From Podaxis mareebaensis (lineage: Eukaryota; Basidiomycota; Agaricomycetes; Agaricales; Agaricaceae), in assembly GCA_018524725.1 (NCBI GenBank), contig JAEUWP010000399.1, positions 1 through 27,348 on the forward strand: a DNA stretch of 27,348 bases, given 5' to 3'. The position numbers and the translations under genes are program-made. The stretch's first letter is position 1; each line of letters starts with the position of its first letter. Shown here in pieces: positions 10,944-21,215 of this stretch. A model generated the notes under the pieces. It worked only from the letters and a program-made list of their open reading frames with translations, was not told the origin of the DNA and ran no database searches.

Positions 10944-11233
10944 CCAACAAGCCTTGGACAAGCTGTTTGCCCCTCAAAAGGTTGGTGAAAACAATGACAA
11001 ATACTCTTGTCATCTAGAAAGCCAAACACAAGTGCTAACCACCCTCAATAAGGCAATCCCCAATGCTTCTATCACTCAACCAAGACCTATACAGAGTTCA
11101 GAAAAGCACTCTGTTAAAATTGACCTTAACCCAAGTGGGGGTGAGAGAGAAAAGTGGCTTGAAACTGGGCCATCCAAGCCCAGTATGGAATGTGCAGAAT
11201 ACTGGAGTGATTGAGTGGCACTCCAGCAGATGC

Positions 11234-11248
11234 AGAATGAAGATATTT
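11234..11248. repeat. Target site duplication of LINE B, left copy
   Basis: AGAATGAAGATATTT, identical to 18168-18182 after B's poly(A). The insertion lies inside the gag frame. Confidence 0.95.
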
Positions 11249-11336
11249 CACCTTCCTTTCTCAGTAACTACCACCATTGTCTCAGTGGTTCAGTTATTCG
11301 TAGCACAAGGAATACAGTTACTCATTCTAAAGCATC
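11249..11336 (+). promoter_or_regulatory. LINE B 5' leader, probable internal promoter
   Basis: 88 nt, same length and nearly the same sequence as the leader of LINE A, ending directly at the ORF1 ATG. Conserved features include CTTTCTCAGTAACTACCAC and GTTATTCGTAG. No TATA box is visible. Confidence 0.55.
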
Positions 11337-13946
11337 ATGAAAGACTCTAAGGACTCTAGTGGCATCCTTGGAGGCTTCAAAAAGACCGCCAGCTCCATCT
11401 GTTCCGGAATTGTTCATCATCATCGCTCTAGCACCAGCATAGCACCCAACCGTACTCTTCCTCGAGAGGCCTCAGTCCCTCTCTTCAACGATTTCCAGGT
11501 CTCCGAAGACTTCCTTAGGAAACCTCCTTCACCTTCTCCCTCCATTGGAGCTAAACGCTCCTACTCTACCAACCACTCTCTCTCAAACCAACTAGAGAAG
11601 AGCATGAAACTAAGAGAAGATGATGACACTGCATCTGTCTCCTCATCTGAAGCAAACGAGGACCAATCCCAAGGCACCTCCACTCCCAAGTCTATCACCC
11701 AATCCCTCGCATCTGAACATGAAGGAATTGACCTATCGCCTGAGATTGCCCCATCCTCCCACAAGGTCCTCTCACCTGCTCAAGCCATTGCCTCTTCTTA
11801 TGGCTTTGTCCCCCTGACTCCTGGAGCAGCTTGGGATGAGTCTCAACCCTCTGATCCCCTTCCTACTTTGCCTACCTTCACCCCCGTCTCTCCCCCAGCC
11901 AATTATCAGCCTCAAGGCAGAGACCCTGTGTCCTGCAGAACAGATTAGTCAGCAATCTGTTCCTCCCTCTGTGACATCTTTAGTGACATCGATGTCACTA
12001 CCACATCCGACCCCAAAGCACTCAGTCTCATGACAGTGCTTCTCTCTTACTCTTCCAGCTGGCTCTCTTCATGGGCTAATAATGGGGGAGATTTCTCCAT
12101 GTTTGAGGGAACATCCTCCCTCATTCACTTAATGCAGACCATTGCTCAATCCAAGCAACTCCGGAACAAATCTGTTCCTTATAACAATCACACTGTGTGC
12201 CTATATGACGCCATTTCTATGCAGTTCCCTCCTTCCCATATGCTATCCCCTACCCCCACACCCATGTCAACTGGGCATTGTCAAGAACGTTGGGCTGAAA
12301 AGGCACTGGCAGTGTCTTCCCCCTCCCCTCAAGTGGGTGCTACTGGGCAGTCCCAGAGCTTCACTTCCCCTATTCCCTCTGATGCTATTGGGCAGTCCCA
12401 AAGCTCAGATTCGCAATTTGAAAAAGACACTGCACGAGCAATCGCCCTCTCATGCCTTCCACCCCTCAACCCCAACAAACCAGGTGAGTTGTCATCTACT
12501 ATTGTTGATGCTGATATGCTTCCTCCCCTGCCCTCCCAACCCACTATCCCTGCCACTCCTGGTCCATCCAGCCAGGAAAAGGCCAACCCTAACCTTAGTG
12601 CATGGTCTACAGTCAATTGTCGATGGGTGCCTCGTAAAACAATAGCCACTCATAATCAGCGTAAGCCTATCATGGCACCTGCCTTCCCTCCCAAGGAAAC
12701 CCTTCCCCTTCCTTGTCCCTCTCCCCCATCCTCTACCCCTCCCCCCATTAACCAAGCCACCAAACCCCAGTACAGGTCTGGTGCGCCCTCCCCCTCTACT
12801 CAGAGAACATCTTACTCTAAGGCAGCTTCTCAAACTCCTCTCAAAGTGGATGAGCTGCAAAAATATGCCACTCTCCAAAACCAATTCCCTACAATGTCGC
12901 CAGTCGACATCATCAATTTCTTACACAATGCGGGTGACATTAAATCGCCTGCTCCAAAATCCACTTCATCCTCCCCTCGCCCCTCTCAACCAAAGGCCAC
13001 ACAGGGCCCATCTCGCAAGAATGTTGTCGTCCCGTTTAACAACATGTTCACTCATCTCATGATTACTTCTTTGGATCTCATAGTTCGGTGCTGTAACAAC
13101 GAACTTTACCAAAAAAACCTCCCTCTTCGTGTGGAGTCAGCGAAGAAGAACGAGTGCACCCTCTGGCTCAACACAAATGCTGTCGTGTCTGAGGCAGAAT
13201 TAAATGCTATTAAGAAGGGCATCTCCGACTCTAACAGGTCAGCCTTCGCTACCCCAGAAATTAGGAATGCAGTCAACCCGTCGCTCCCAATGTCCAAATC
13301 CTTCATCAAATTGACCAACCTCCCATACCTTAAGGAGGATGGTACCCCCTATACTGCTGACAACATCAAACCCACCATCAACGCCTCTCCATATGCTGAT
13401 ATCGTCAACCACCTTGTCGGTAAACCCAGATTCTGCTGAGTATCACCTCACTCAGACTCAGCCATCCTTTTCTTCGACCTTTGGGACTCTCAAACAGTGT
13501 CAAAGGCCAAACTCTATATCAACCATACCATTCTCTTTGAGAACAGAGTATGTACTTTCCGAGGTGCTAGCATGAGGGTTGCAAGCCCTCTGTGCAACCA
13601 CTGCTGGAGATGGGGCCACCCCACTCATTTGTGCAAAGCTTGAAATCCTAGGTGTGCCATATGTGGTGACCCCCACCACACCAATAACCACCACCGCGAT
13701 GGGTACTGCTGTTGTGGCAAGCCTGGACCCAACCCTCACCCCCCCACCCCTGCTAACGTCACAGAATGCCCCCATGTGACTTCTTTCAACTGCTTGTCAT
13801 GTGGCTCTAAAGAGCACCATGTGAACAGCGACAAATGCCCGTTCTTCCATCATAGATATGACAAAGAATGGATTATCAACTGCCTCAAGGAGATGAAGAC
13901 AGAGAAAGCAAAGGCTGATTTCAATGCATGGGCCGTTAATGTCTGA
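11337..13946 (+). pseudogene. LINE B ORF1 (gag-like, three zinc knuckles), three stops
   Basis: 869 codons in one frame. Stops: TAG at 11946 (LINE A has Trp), TGA at 13437 and TGA at 13641. Residues 1-470 are Ser/Pro-rich and probably disordered, with a 45-nt tandem motif (ATGQSQS / AIGQSQS, 12339-12405). About 550-740 is the conserved gag-like region (NELYQKNLPLRVESAKKNE, SFIKLTNLPY). Zinc knuckles: C753-X2-C756-X4-H761-X4-C766; a second from C773 (CAICGDPHH); a third C819-X2-C822-X4-H827-X6-C834. The ORF binds element RNA and probably helps integration. The stop TGA (13944-13946) overlaps the ORF2 ATG. Apart from the stops it is collinear and without indels that shift the frame. Confidence 0.93.
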
Positions 13947-16900
13947 ACGTTCCTTTCATAACAACGCTTCATTATCTAACATCTCAATTTGTTCTTTTAA
14001 TGTACAAAAGAATTGGAACACAGTAGAATTCCTCTTAAATTCACCATTACTTAAAGATGTTCATGTTTTATGCTTACAAGAACCTGCTTTTAGGTTCATT
14101 TGCAACATCCCGTCCACATCAGCCTCTGAAGGAGACCCAATGGAAGGACCACCTATACATAAAGACTGGTTATTACTCCATGACCAGTCTATTCCCAAAC
14201 CCCGAGTTATCACATATGTCCGCAACTCCCTTAGGCCTCTTAACCCTGTTATCCACCCAAATATCATCTCATCCCCTGACTTTCAAATGTTCTCACTTTC
14301 TATCCCTAGTAAACAATATTTTCTTAATTGTTACTTTGAAACGAACAATTCTTCCTCCATAGACTATCTAGAATCATGTATCCACTCCCTCCCTAACAAT
14401 GTTCGTTATGCAGGAGGCGACTTTAACACAAGGTCTCCAGAATGGGATCACAACACACCCCATCACTCTGCACGTGCTGATCTATTGTGCGACATTATGG
14501 ACACGATCGGACTTACTAGATCTACTCCAATCCAATACTCCCCCACTCACTTCCCTGATGACCCCAATAAATCTGCTACAGTGATTGACCTCATGTTCAC
14601 TATATCTCCATCAGACCTTCCTGCTCCCACACACTCCTACCAACATGATTGGAGATCTCAATCTGATCATGTTCCCCTTCTCACACACGTTCCGCTGTCA
14701 TCCATTGTCACCCCTATCACTGTCAAATGTACCATACCCAGAGATTCTGAAGAAGAAACTCTCTTCCTATACAATTGCTCCCAGTGCATCAAGGCACTTC
14801 CCCTGGATTTTAACTCTTCTGATGATGTCAACAAATATGCAACCTCCATCTTAGATATTATTTCTGAGGAATGGAATGCAAACACAGTGGAAGTTAAAAT
14901 TTGTTGTCACTCGAAGCCTTGGTGGAATACACATTGCTCCAATGCCCTATATGCCTTCAATGCCCATCGCACCAAATGTAACTGGAGCAACTTCAGACGT
15001 ACCACCAAGAAAGCGAAAAGAGCTTTCTTTGATGCAAAAATTTTGGAGATCTCGAGGGAGAAACGACGACCTTGGGACTTAATGTCGTGGGTGAAAAAGC
15101 GAAACCTTCCCCCATCCCAATCCATCCTTCACAAGGGACAGCCATGTGACGAACCCAAAAGCTTGTGGAAAGCGCTTGATGAAACTTACAATGCGGCATC
15201 TAACAGACCTGTCGACCTCAATTTGGCCAACTTCACTCCCAAACAAGAAGAGCAATCATGGCCTCCTTTCTCACCTAGGGAACTGACAGACGCCCTCTTA
15301 CCTTGTACTAATTCATCCGCTCCGGGCCCAGACCACCTCACATGGGCTCACATCAAATTCCTCATGTCCGATGATGTCATCAAATTGAACTTCACGTCCT
15401 TCGCCTCTGCGTGTATCCAATTCCACACATGGCCGGAATACTTCAAGACATCCACTTCGGTTATAATCCCCAAACCAAATAAACCTCATTATTCAACACC
15501 TAAAATGTTCCGACCCATTGTTCTTCTCAACACCTTAGGAAAACTTATCGAAAAGATGATCTCCAATTGTCTGCAATTCAAAGCAACCCAGTTTGACCTA
15601 GTCCACCCTCTTCAATTCAGGGGCATCATTCACCGCTCAACAGAGGATGCTGGTGTATTTGTCACCCATATGGTTCACACTGGATGGAAAAAGAACTTGA
15701 AAACAAGCGTCCTTGCATTTGATGTCGCTCAATTCTTTCCCTCTATCAATCACTCTCTTTTAATCGAGATTCTTAAAAGACACGGTTTCCACTCTTCCAT
15801 AGTTTCCTTTTTTTCTGATTATTTAGTCAATCGTTTCACTAAGTACTCTTGGAACAATGATTCCTCCCCTCCATTCCCTGCTTCCGTAGGCATAGGACAA
15901 GGCTCTGCTCTCTCCCCCATCCTAACTGCTCTTTACCTCTCACCTTTCATTCACAAATTCTCTAATGACACTAGGTGTAAACTACTCTCCTTTGTAGACG
16001 ATGGTCTCATCATTGTACAGTCGGATTCGTTTCACACAAACTGTAAATTACTTGCTTCTGTCTATCTCAGTTGTGAACAATTACTAACCTCCATGGGCCT
16101 CACTCTTGAACATGACAAGACGGAGGCCTTTCATTTTTCCAACTGCCCTTGGGCAGAACCCGACCCCCACATCATCGTTGATCATCCCAACAATGGTCGT
16201 CTCACCTTCATCCCCAAGCGTCATCTTAGATACTTGGGATTCTATTTTGATCAGGTGCTCTCCTTCAAGGAACACGTCCACTATTACTCCACCAAGGCAC
16301 TATCCACAGTCAAGTGTATGCACCTCCTTGGAAACTCAATACGAGGTCTATCCCCCCTACATAAACACCTCCTTTACAGGTCCTGTGTAGTCCCTATTGC
16401 CATATATGGTTTCTGTCTATGGTTTAATCGAAATGGCTGATACAAAGGCCTAATCAAACAACTCCAACAAATGCAATGGTCGGCTGCCCTCTGGATCACT
16501 GGTGCATTTTGCACAACGCCCACGGGTGGTGTTGAAGCCATAGCTGGCCTCATCCCTATCCAACTCCATCTTTTCAAGCTTGCCAAGTGGTGCTCCCTCC
16601 ACTTCCAAACTCTTCCCTCTTCTCACCCCCTCAAAATCCTCACACGTGATGTTGACCCACTTGACGCGCACTCTACTAAAAATCGGTCCACGGTGCTAGA
16701 CTTTGTATCTGATGCCCAATTAGTCTCAGACTGATTCAACTGCCTCCATCCTAGCACCAAGCCTGGTCAGCATCTAGTTGATCACTTTGACTCTCAAATC
16801 CATTTCCACCAATGCCCCACCCCCGTTGATAATAATATAAAAGCTCGCTATATACAATCCCTTAATGTAGCTAGGGACTCTTCTTTCTCGTCTCCAGTAT

Positions 16901-17871
16901 CTTTAGTTGTCTCGTCTGATGGTTCTGTCCCCTTCAATCTGCAGCTCTCCACCTCCTCTGCATATTTAGTTTTTGGCTCCTCTGCTTCTGACATTCTTTC
17001 CTCATCTGTTCGCCCCTGTGGTGAAGTACTTTCTTCTGACTCCGAATTGTATGCAATCCATCTCAGTCTCTTTTCCTCTATTTCTCTCGCCATCTCTTGT
17101 AGCTGTTCTTCTATCTGCTTTTTCACCGATTCTATTTCTTCTGCCAAATTGCTCTTTAATTATGGCCCTCACGGTGCTCACAAGGATGCTTTAGCTATCA
17201 TACCTCTTCTCCGAGAGTGGTTGTCCTCCTCCCCCCTCAACAATATCCACTTCTAGTCAGTCCCATCCTCCGAAAAATGGTCGGTTCACTTCCAAGCGCA
17301 CAACCTCGCCAAGTCACTGCGCATACCCAATAACCCACAGTTCCCCATCCACACTTCCCTAGGATTTGTTTGCAACCATTACACTACCAAATGTCTTGCC
17401 CTCTGGAGACAGAAGATGAACATTCCTAAACACTGAGGCCATAATTGGCTTCCCCTTACCAACTCTGTGGACCAACCCTTGGAACCCAAATACTCTAATG
17501 GTGGCACCTGGCTCTCATTGGGTCTAGGCGCTGACCCAAATCTATGTGCATGCTTCACCCGCTGCGTAACTGACCATGCACCTATCGGCGCCTTTAGACA
17601 GCACTTCTTCCCAGGGTGCTACATCACCTCCTGCTCTTGCAGCAAGGAACTTGAGACATGGGAACACATTATCCATCACTGTCCCCTATACCACCAACCC
17701 TATGGTATTCATACAAACATCCATTGGCTCCTCTCGTTCCTCTGCAAAAACCCAGCAGCCTTTTCATTCACTGACCAGATACAAGGACCAATCACCTTTG
17801 AGGACTACAACACTCGACGGCTTACTCGACAAGAGAGGCTGGCATTACATGGTGCTCCTGATGTTCACTAA
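13939..17871 (+). pseudogene. LINE B ORF2 (AP endonuclease, reverse transcriptase, RNase H, zinc finger), four stops
   Basis: 1310 codons in one frame, ATG at 13939. Endonuclease (1-245): SICSFNVQKNW, QEP with Glu48, GDFN with Asp161, SDH 242-244. Reverse transcriptase (about 440-750): PKMFRPIVLLNTLGKLIE, motif A FDVAQFFPSI with Asp595, motif B GIGQGSALSP from 651, motif C FVDD 685-688. RNase H (about 985-1100): DGS with Asp994, Glu1036, TDS with Asp1064. C-terminal finger C1232-X-C1234-X8-H1243-X4-C1248, typical of plant and fungal LINEs. All catalytic residues I can identify are present. Stops: TGA 16438, TGA 16732 (Trp in A and C), TAG 17254 (Trp in C), TGA 17434 (Gln in C, TGA in A; ancestor probably CGA). 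The first stop falls after the RT, so a truncated endonuclease-RT could still be made; this is inference. Confidence 0.94.
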
Positions 17872-18167
17872 AGGACCTTCTCTTTTCACCTATCTTGATT
17901 ATGCTTGCCTCTAACTAGCTCCCTCTCCTCTTCATCTCTTCACCTTCGTCTCTTTTCTCTCTCTATGTTTGATTAGCTGTACTCTCTATCTCGTGTTGGT
18001 TGCCTCTCACTAGCTCCCTCACACCCCTCTTCACTTCTTTTCTTTTACTTTCTCTCTATTTCCTTCTCCTGTCTGTAGGTTTCGGCTCTTGGGACTGCTA
18101 TTGTGCACCCATTTGTAGTAGCTAGTCTATTGCAATAAATGTTGAATAAAAAAAAAAAAAAAAAAAA
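17872..18167 (+). terminator. LINE B 3' UTR, polyadenylation signal and poly(A)
   Basis: Pyrimidine-rich 3' UTR, the shared terminal block TTGGGACTGCTATTGTGCAC, AATAAA at 18134-18139 and about 20 As before the target duplication. Confidence 0.88.
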
Positions 18168-18182
18168 AGAATGAAGATATTT
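18168..18182. repeat. Target site duplication of LINE B, right copy
   Basis: AGAATGAAGATATTT, identical to 11234-11248. Confidence 0.95.
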
Positions 18183-18227
18183 GACTGTATGGAAGGTCAA
18201 AAATCCCAGACCAAGGCATCCAATTCA
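18183..18227 (+). pseudogene. LTR element gag, short piece between LINE B and element C
   Basis: If B is removed, the gag frame continues from 11248 into this 45-bp piece through a TGA at 18182-18184 and reads YGRSKIPDQGIQF up to the start of C. The next gag bases appear after C, at 19879. Confidence 0.65.
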
Positions 18228-19565
18228 GAGGCCATTGCTGGTCTCATCCCCATCCAACTCCATCTCTTCAAACTTGCCAAGTGTTGCTCTCTTCACTTCC
18301 AAACCCTCCCCTCCTCTCACCCCCTTAAAATCCTCACACGTGACATTGACCCCCTTGACACACACTCTACCAAAACTGGGTCCATGGTGCTAGACTTTGT
18401 ATCTGACACCCAACTTGTTTTGGACTGGTTCAACTGCCTTCATCCTAGTGCCAAGCCTGGTCAGCATCTTGTCAACCATTTTGAACCCCAAATTCATTTC
18501 CATCAATGTCCCACCCCCATTGATAATAATATAAAGGCTAGATACATTCAGTCTCTTAATGTAGCCAGAGATTCCTCTTTTTCTTCTCCAGTATCGCTAG
18601 TTGTCTCCTCTGACAGCTCCATCCCCCTTGACCTGCAGCTCTCCACTACCTCCGCTTATTTAGTTTTTAGTTCTTCCACTTCTAATATTCTTTCCTCTTC
18701 CGTCCACCCCTGTGGGGAAGTTCTCTCATCTGATTCTGAATCTTATGCAATCTGCCTTGGTCTCTTTTCCTCAATCTCCTTTGCTATCTCTTGTAGTTGT
18801 TCTTCTATCTGCTTCTTCACTGACTCTATCTCCTCTGCTAAACTACTTTTTAACTATGGCCCCCACAGTGCTCACAAGGACACATTAGCGGTCATTCCTC
18901 TTCTCAGAGAGTGGTTGTCTTCCTCACCCCTCAACAACATCCATTTCTGGTCAGTCCCTTCCTCAGAAAAATGGTCGGTACACTTCCAAGCGCACAATCT
19001 CACCAAGTCATTGCACATCCCCAATAACCCACAGTTCCCCATCCACACCTCCCTAGGATATGTTCACAATCATTATACCACCAAATGCCTCACTCTTTGG
19101 AGGCAGAAAATGAACATTCCCAAACATCAAGGCCATAACTGGCTTCCTCTTACCAACTCTGTGGACCAACCTCTAGAACCCAAATACACCAATGGTGGCA
19201 CCTGGCTTTCATCTGGCCTTGGTGCTGACCCCAATCTCTGCACATGCTTTACCCACTGTGTAACCAACCATGCACCTATCGGTGCTTTCAGACAGTGCTT
19301 CTTCCCAGGGTGCTACATTACCTCTTGCCCATGTGGTGAGGAACTCAAAACACAGGACCATGTCATCCATCACTGTCCCCACTTTCATTGACCCTATGGA
19401 ATTCATATGAACATCCACTGGCTCATTCAGTTCCTTCACGAAAACCCAGTGGCATTCTCATTTGCTGACCAGATATAAGGTCCAATCACATTTGAGGACT
19501 ATAACACTCGATGGCTCACTCAACAAGAGAGGCTGGCCTTACATGGTGCTCCAGATGTTCACTGA
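18228..19565 (+). pseudogene. Element C ORF2 fragment (RNase H and C-terminal zinc finger)
   Basis: 446 codons, from EAIAGLIPIQLHLF to the end GAPDVH. It has RNase H residues in SSDSS (Asp), SDSESY (Glu) and TDS (Asp), then WSVPSSEKWSVHFQAHNL and the finger CPCGEELKTQDHVIHHC. Only two stops: TGA at 19389 and TAA (from CAA) near 19479. The fragment is otherwise open and keeps Trp or Gln where B has stops, so it helps to reconstruct the history of the family. It has no start of its own. Confidence 0.9.
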
Positions 19566-19878
19566 AAGGGCTTTTCCTTTTCTCTCTCTCTCCCTCTCTC
19601 TTATGTACACTTGCCTTTTGTTAGCTCCATCTTTCCCCTCCCACTTCACTTTCATCTCTTCTCTCTCTCTATGTGTGATTAGCTGTACTCTATATCTTGT
19701 GTTGGTTGCCTCTCACTAGCTCCCTCACTCCCATCCTCACTTCTTCTTTGTTTCCCTTTCTTTCTTCTTTTTCTTTCTCATGTCTGTAGGTTTCGGCTCT
19801 TGGGACTGCTATTGCGCACCCATTTGTAGTAGCTAGTCTATTGCAATAAATGTTGATTTAAAAAAAAAAAAAAAAAAA
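19566..19878 (+). terminator. Element C 3' UTR, polyadenylation signal and poly(A)
   Basis: Very T/C-rich 3' UTR, shared terminal block ending in CAATAAATGTTGATTT and 18 or more As. Confidence 0.85.
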
Positions 19879-20082
19879 GGCTTACACCCTCATCAAGTTA
19901 TTCCTGGAAGGAATACCTGAGGACATGGGGACAGACCTGCTATTTTATTGAGGTCTGTCCCTTGAAGTGAACTCGTTAGACAAGTTCCTTGCCTACATGG
20001 TCTCATATGAAAGCTGATGGAAACTGACATCATACTACTGTCAGGCTCTTCATCTGAATAGTAGGGGAGTAGATCCCCTGAT
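19879..20082 (+). pseudogene. LTR element gag, middle piece
   Basis: The gag frame continues after C: KAYTLIKLFLEGIPEDMG, then LLFY, TGA, GLSLEVNSLDKFLAYMV, TGA and WKLTSYYCQALHLN. Both TGA codons stand where arginine (CGA) would fit. It resembles the helical C-terminal part of agaricomycete gypsy-type gag proteins, from memory. The frame runs into the target duplication of D and on beyond D at 21216. The piece holds an 11-bp perfect inverted repeat (19928-19938 with 19951-19961, loop 12). Confidence 0.68.
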
Positions 20083-20097
20083 GCATAATAATCGTCT
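20083..20097. repeat. Target site duplication of element D, left copy
   Basis: GCATAATAATCGTCT, identical to 21201-21215. Confidence 0.96.
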
Positions 20098-20956
20098 AGC
20101 TAGCACTCGTGTCTCCCTCCAGTCTCTTGTCACATGCTTCAATCAAGTGCTCACTTGGGCCAAGTCAGCACTCACTGTCGACTCTGGCTGCTTCCACTCT
20201 GGAGTCATTGCCTTCTCCACTGGCAGTGTCCCCTCCCAGGCAGACCTCAATGCCCTCTCTGCCTGCCTCCCCACTGCACTCAAGAGTGCCTCGATCACCC
20301 TCCCTGTGTCCCAATCTTTTATCAAGATCATGGACGTCCCCTTCCTCTCAGCCGATGGTTTCACCCTCACAGCTGATCAAGTCAAGACAGAAGCCTCAGC
20401 CTCCCCTTTTTTCCCCACCCCTGACGTGCACCACTTGCACGTCATCCGCAACTCTGCCAAGTCCAACACTGCCACTATATGGATCAACTTGGTCGATTCT
20501 CAGCATGGCACCCTTGCTGCCTTTCTCATCAACAGACGCATCATGATCAATGGTGTGTCCTGTCTCATCAAAGGGGCTCACACCCACACTGGCACACCTC
20601 AGTGTCAGTGCTGCTGGCACTGGGGTCATCCTTCTGATGCTTGCCGCACTCAAATGCCCAAGTGTCCTCTCTGTGGGGGACCTCACTCCAAGGCCTCCCA
20701 CCACTCCATAGCTGGGTGTTGCAAGGGCAACCCCAAGGCAACTCCCCCCATCCCCCCCACTCTGGCAGGTGACCCCTGTCCTCATTCCCCCTGGTGCCTC
20801 AATTGTTCAGGCGCCCACTCCTCCAATGACCACTGGTGCCCATACTGGCGACATCGCTTCGATTGGGATTGGATCCACAGTCGATACCAATGCAATGCAG
20901 CCTCCGCTTCAGCCAAGAAAGCCTCCACTCCTCGGGGTGGGGGTCATAAGGGTTAG
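20098..20956 (+). CDS. Element D ORF1 C-terminal part (gag-like, zinc knuckles), 5' truncated
   Basis: 285 open codons to TAG at 20954. The frame is continuous with the host gag frame upstream (an ATG at 20081 would add host residues), but this is chance. It shows the gag-like region (SFIKIMDVPFLSADGF matches SFIKLTNLPY of A and B), then knuckle one CQCCWHWGHPSDAC (CX2CX4HX4C), knuckle two CPLCGGPHSKASHH and knuckle three CLNCSGAHSSNDHWC, followed by HRFDWDWIHSRY and a basic tail. Codons are GC-rich compared with the surrounding LTR element. It is a partial protein without its N-terminal half, probably not functional. Confidence 0.85.
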
Positions 20957-21200
20957 TCAAGACAAGTGCAAGCAGCTGGGTCACTATACTCTGTTCAGAC
21001 TCTTCTGTTTTTGTCTTCATGTGTTTAACTTTGAACTTTTTCATTCATGTCATCTGGGGCACCTGTTTTTCTTTTCCTCTTTTCCTTTTCTCTTTAACCA
21101 TTGGGACTGCTACCATGCACCCATTTGTCGTAGATAGAGTCTGCTCTTGTAGTAGATAAAGTTTATGGCAATAAACATTGATTTAAAAAAAAAAAAAAAA
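20957..21200 (+). terminator. Element D 3' UTR, polyadenylation signal and poly(A)
   Basis: T-rich 3' UTR with the block shared with elements A-C, AATAAA at 21170-21175 and 16 As. The rest of the UTR is not similar to theirs. Confidence 0.85.
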
Positions 21201-21215
21201 GCATAATAATCGTCT
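21201..21215. repeat. Target site duplication of element D, right copy
   Basis: GCATAATAATCGTCT, identical to 20083-20097. Confidence 0.96.

Larger units (their letters stand above)
10346..11248 (+). pseudogene. LTR element gag, N-terminal part
   Basis: The ATG at 10346 opens a frame that starts with an acidic, Ser/Pro-rich stretch, then TLKERISLIFNVNHVE and helical segments read through TGA at 10550 and several more TGA codons (likely former CGA). Near 10768 the frame shifts by one and continues as ...NPLSWVDSPSNADP, then MTHGGTLDKGKAPIRG (10837 on) and TTYSTQQALDKLF. After a TGA at 11212 it reaches the LINE B insertion at 11248. The combination of helical N-terminus, GGTLDKGKAP-like linker and downstream zinc knuckle fits an agaricomycete gypsy-type gag; this comparison is from memory. 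The gag shells the particle that packages the RNA. Confidence 0.7.
11249..18167 (+). mobile_element. LINE B: full-length non-LTR retrotransposon, best preserved copy
   Basis: A 6.9-kb element with perfect 15-bp target duplications, 88-nt leader, ORF1 (11337-13946), ORF2 (13939-17871), 3' UTR, AATAAA and about 20 As. It is collinear with LINE A but has no frameshift: both ORFs stay in one frame from start to end and are broken only by stop codons (three in ORF1, four in ORF2). All seven can be explained by transitions (TGG to TAG or TGA, CGA to TGA). It retains many CpGs, so it is younger than A. It serves as the reference copy for the family. It is inserted in the gag of the LTR element. Confidence 0.97.
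18228..19878 (+). mobile_element. Element C: 5'-truncated LINE of the same family
   Basis: Similarity to LINE B begins at about 18228 (B 16534) and runs to AATAAA (19845-19850) and a run of As ending at 19878. Only the last third of ORF2 and the 3' UTR are present, the usual result of incomplete reverse transcription. Unlike A, B and D, I find no target duplication: only AAGGC matches near both ends. Confidence 0.9.
20098..21200 (+). mobile_element. Element D: short non-autonomous LINE derivative with ORF1 only
   Basis: A 1.1-kb insertion with perfect 15-bp target duplications and 16 terminal As. It holds the C-terminal 285 codons of an ORF1 that is homologous to, but clearly diverged from, ORF1 of A and B, followed directly by a 3' UTR with a related end (TTGGGACTGCTACCATGCACC, then AATAAA at 21170-21175). 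There is no trace of ORF2 between them, so the source RNA lacked ORF2. It must have been reverse-transcribed in trans. It is CpG-rich and its frame is open, so it is the youngest insertion here. Confidence 0.92.

Noticed and set aside
16848..17147. Minus-strand open frame of 99 codons with a charged, coiled-coil look
   Set aside because: It is the exact antisense of the Ser/Leu-rich RNase H region of LINE B ORF2, which has conserved homologues in A and C on the plus strand.
2649..17871. ORF1 and ORF2 of A and B as functional host genes
   Set aside because: They are duplicated collinearly with target duplications and poly(A), have LINE domain order, and contain stops.
18213..18227. AAGGCATCCAATTCA as target duplication of element C
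   Set aside because: After C's poly(A) the sequence is AAGGCTTACACCCTC; only eight of 15 positions agree.
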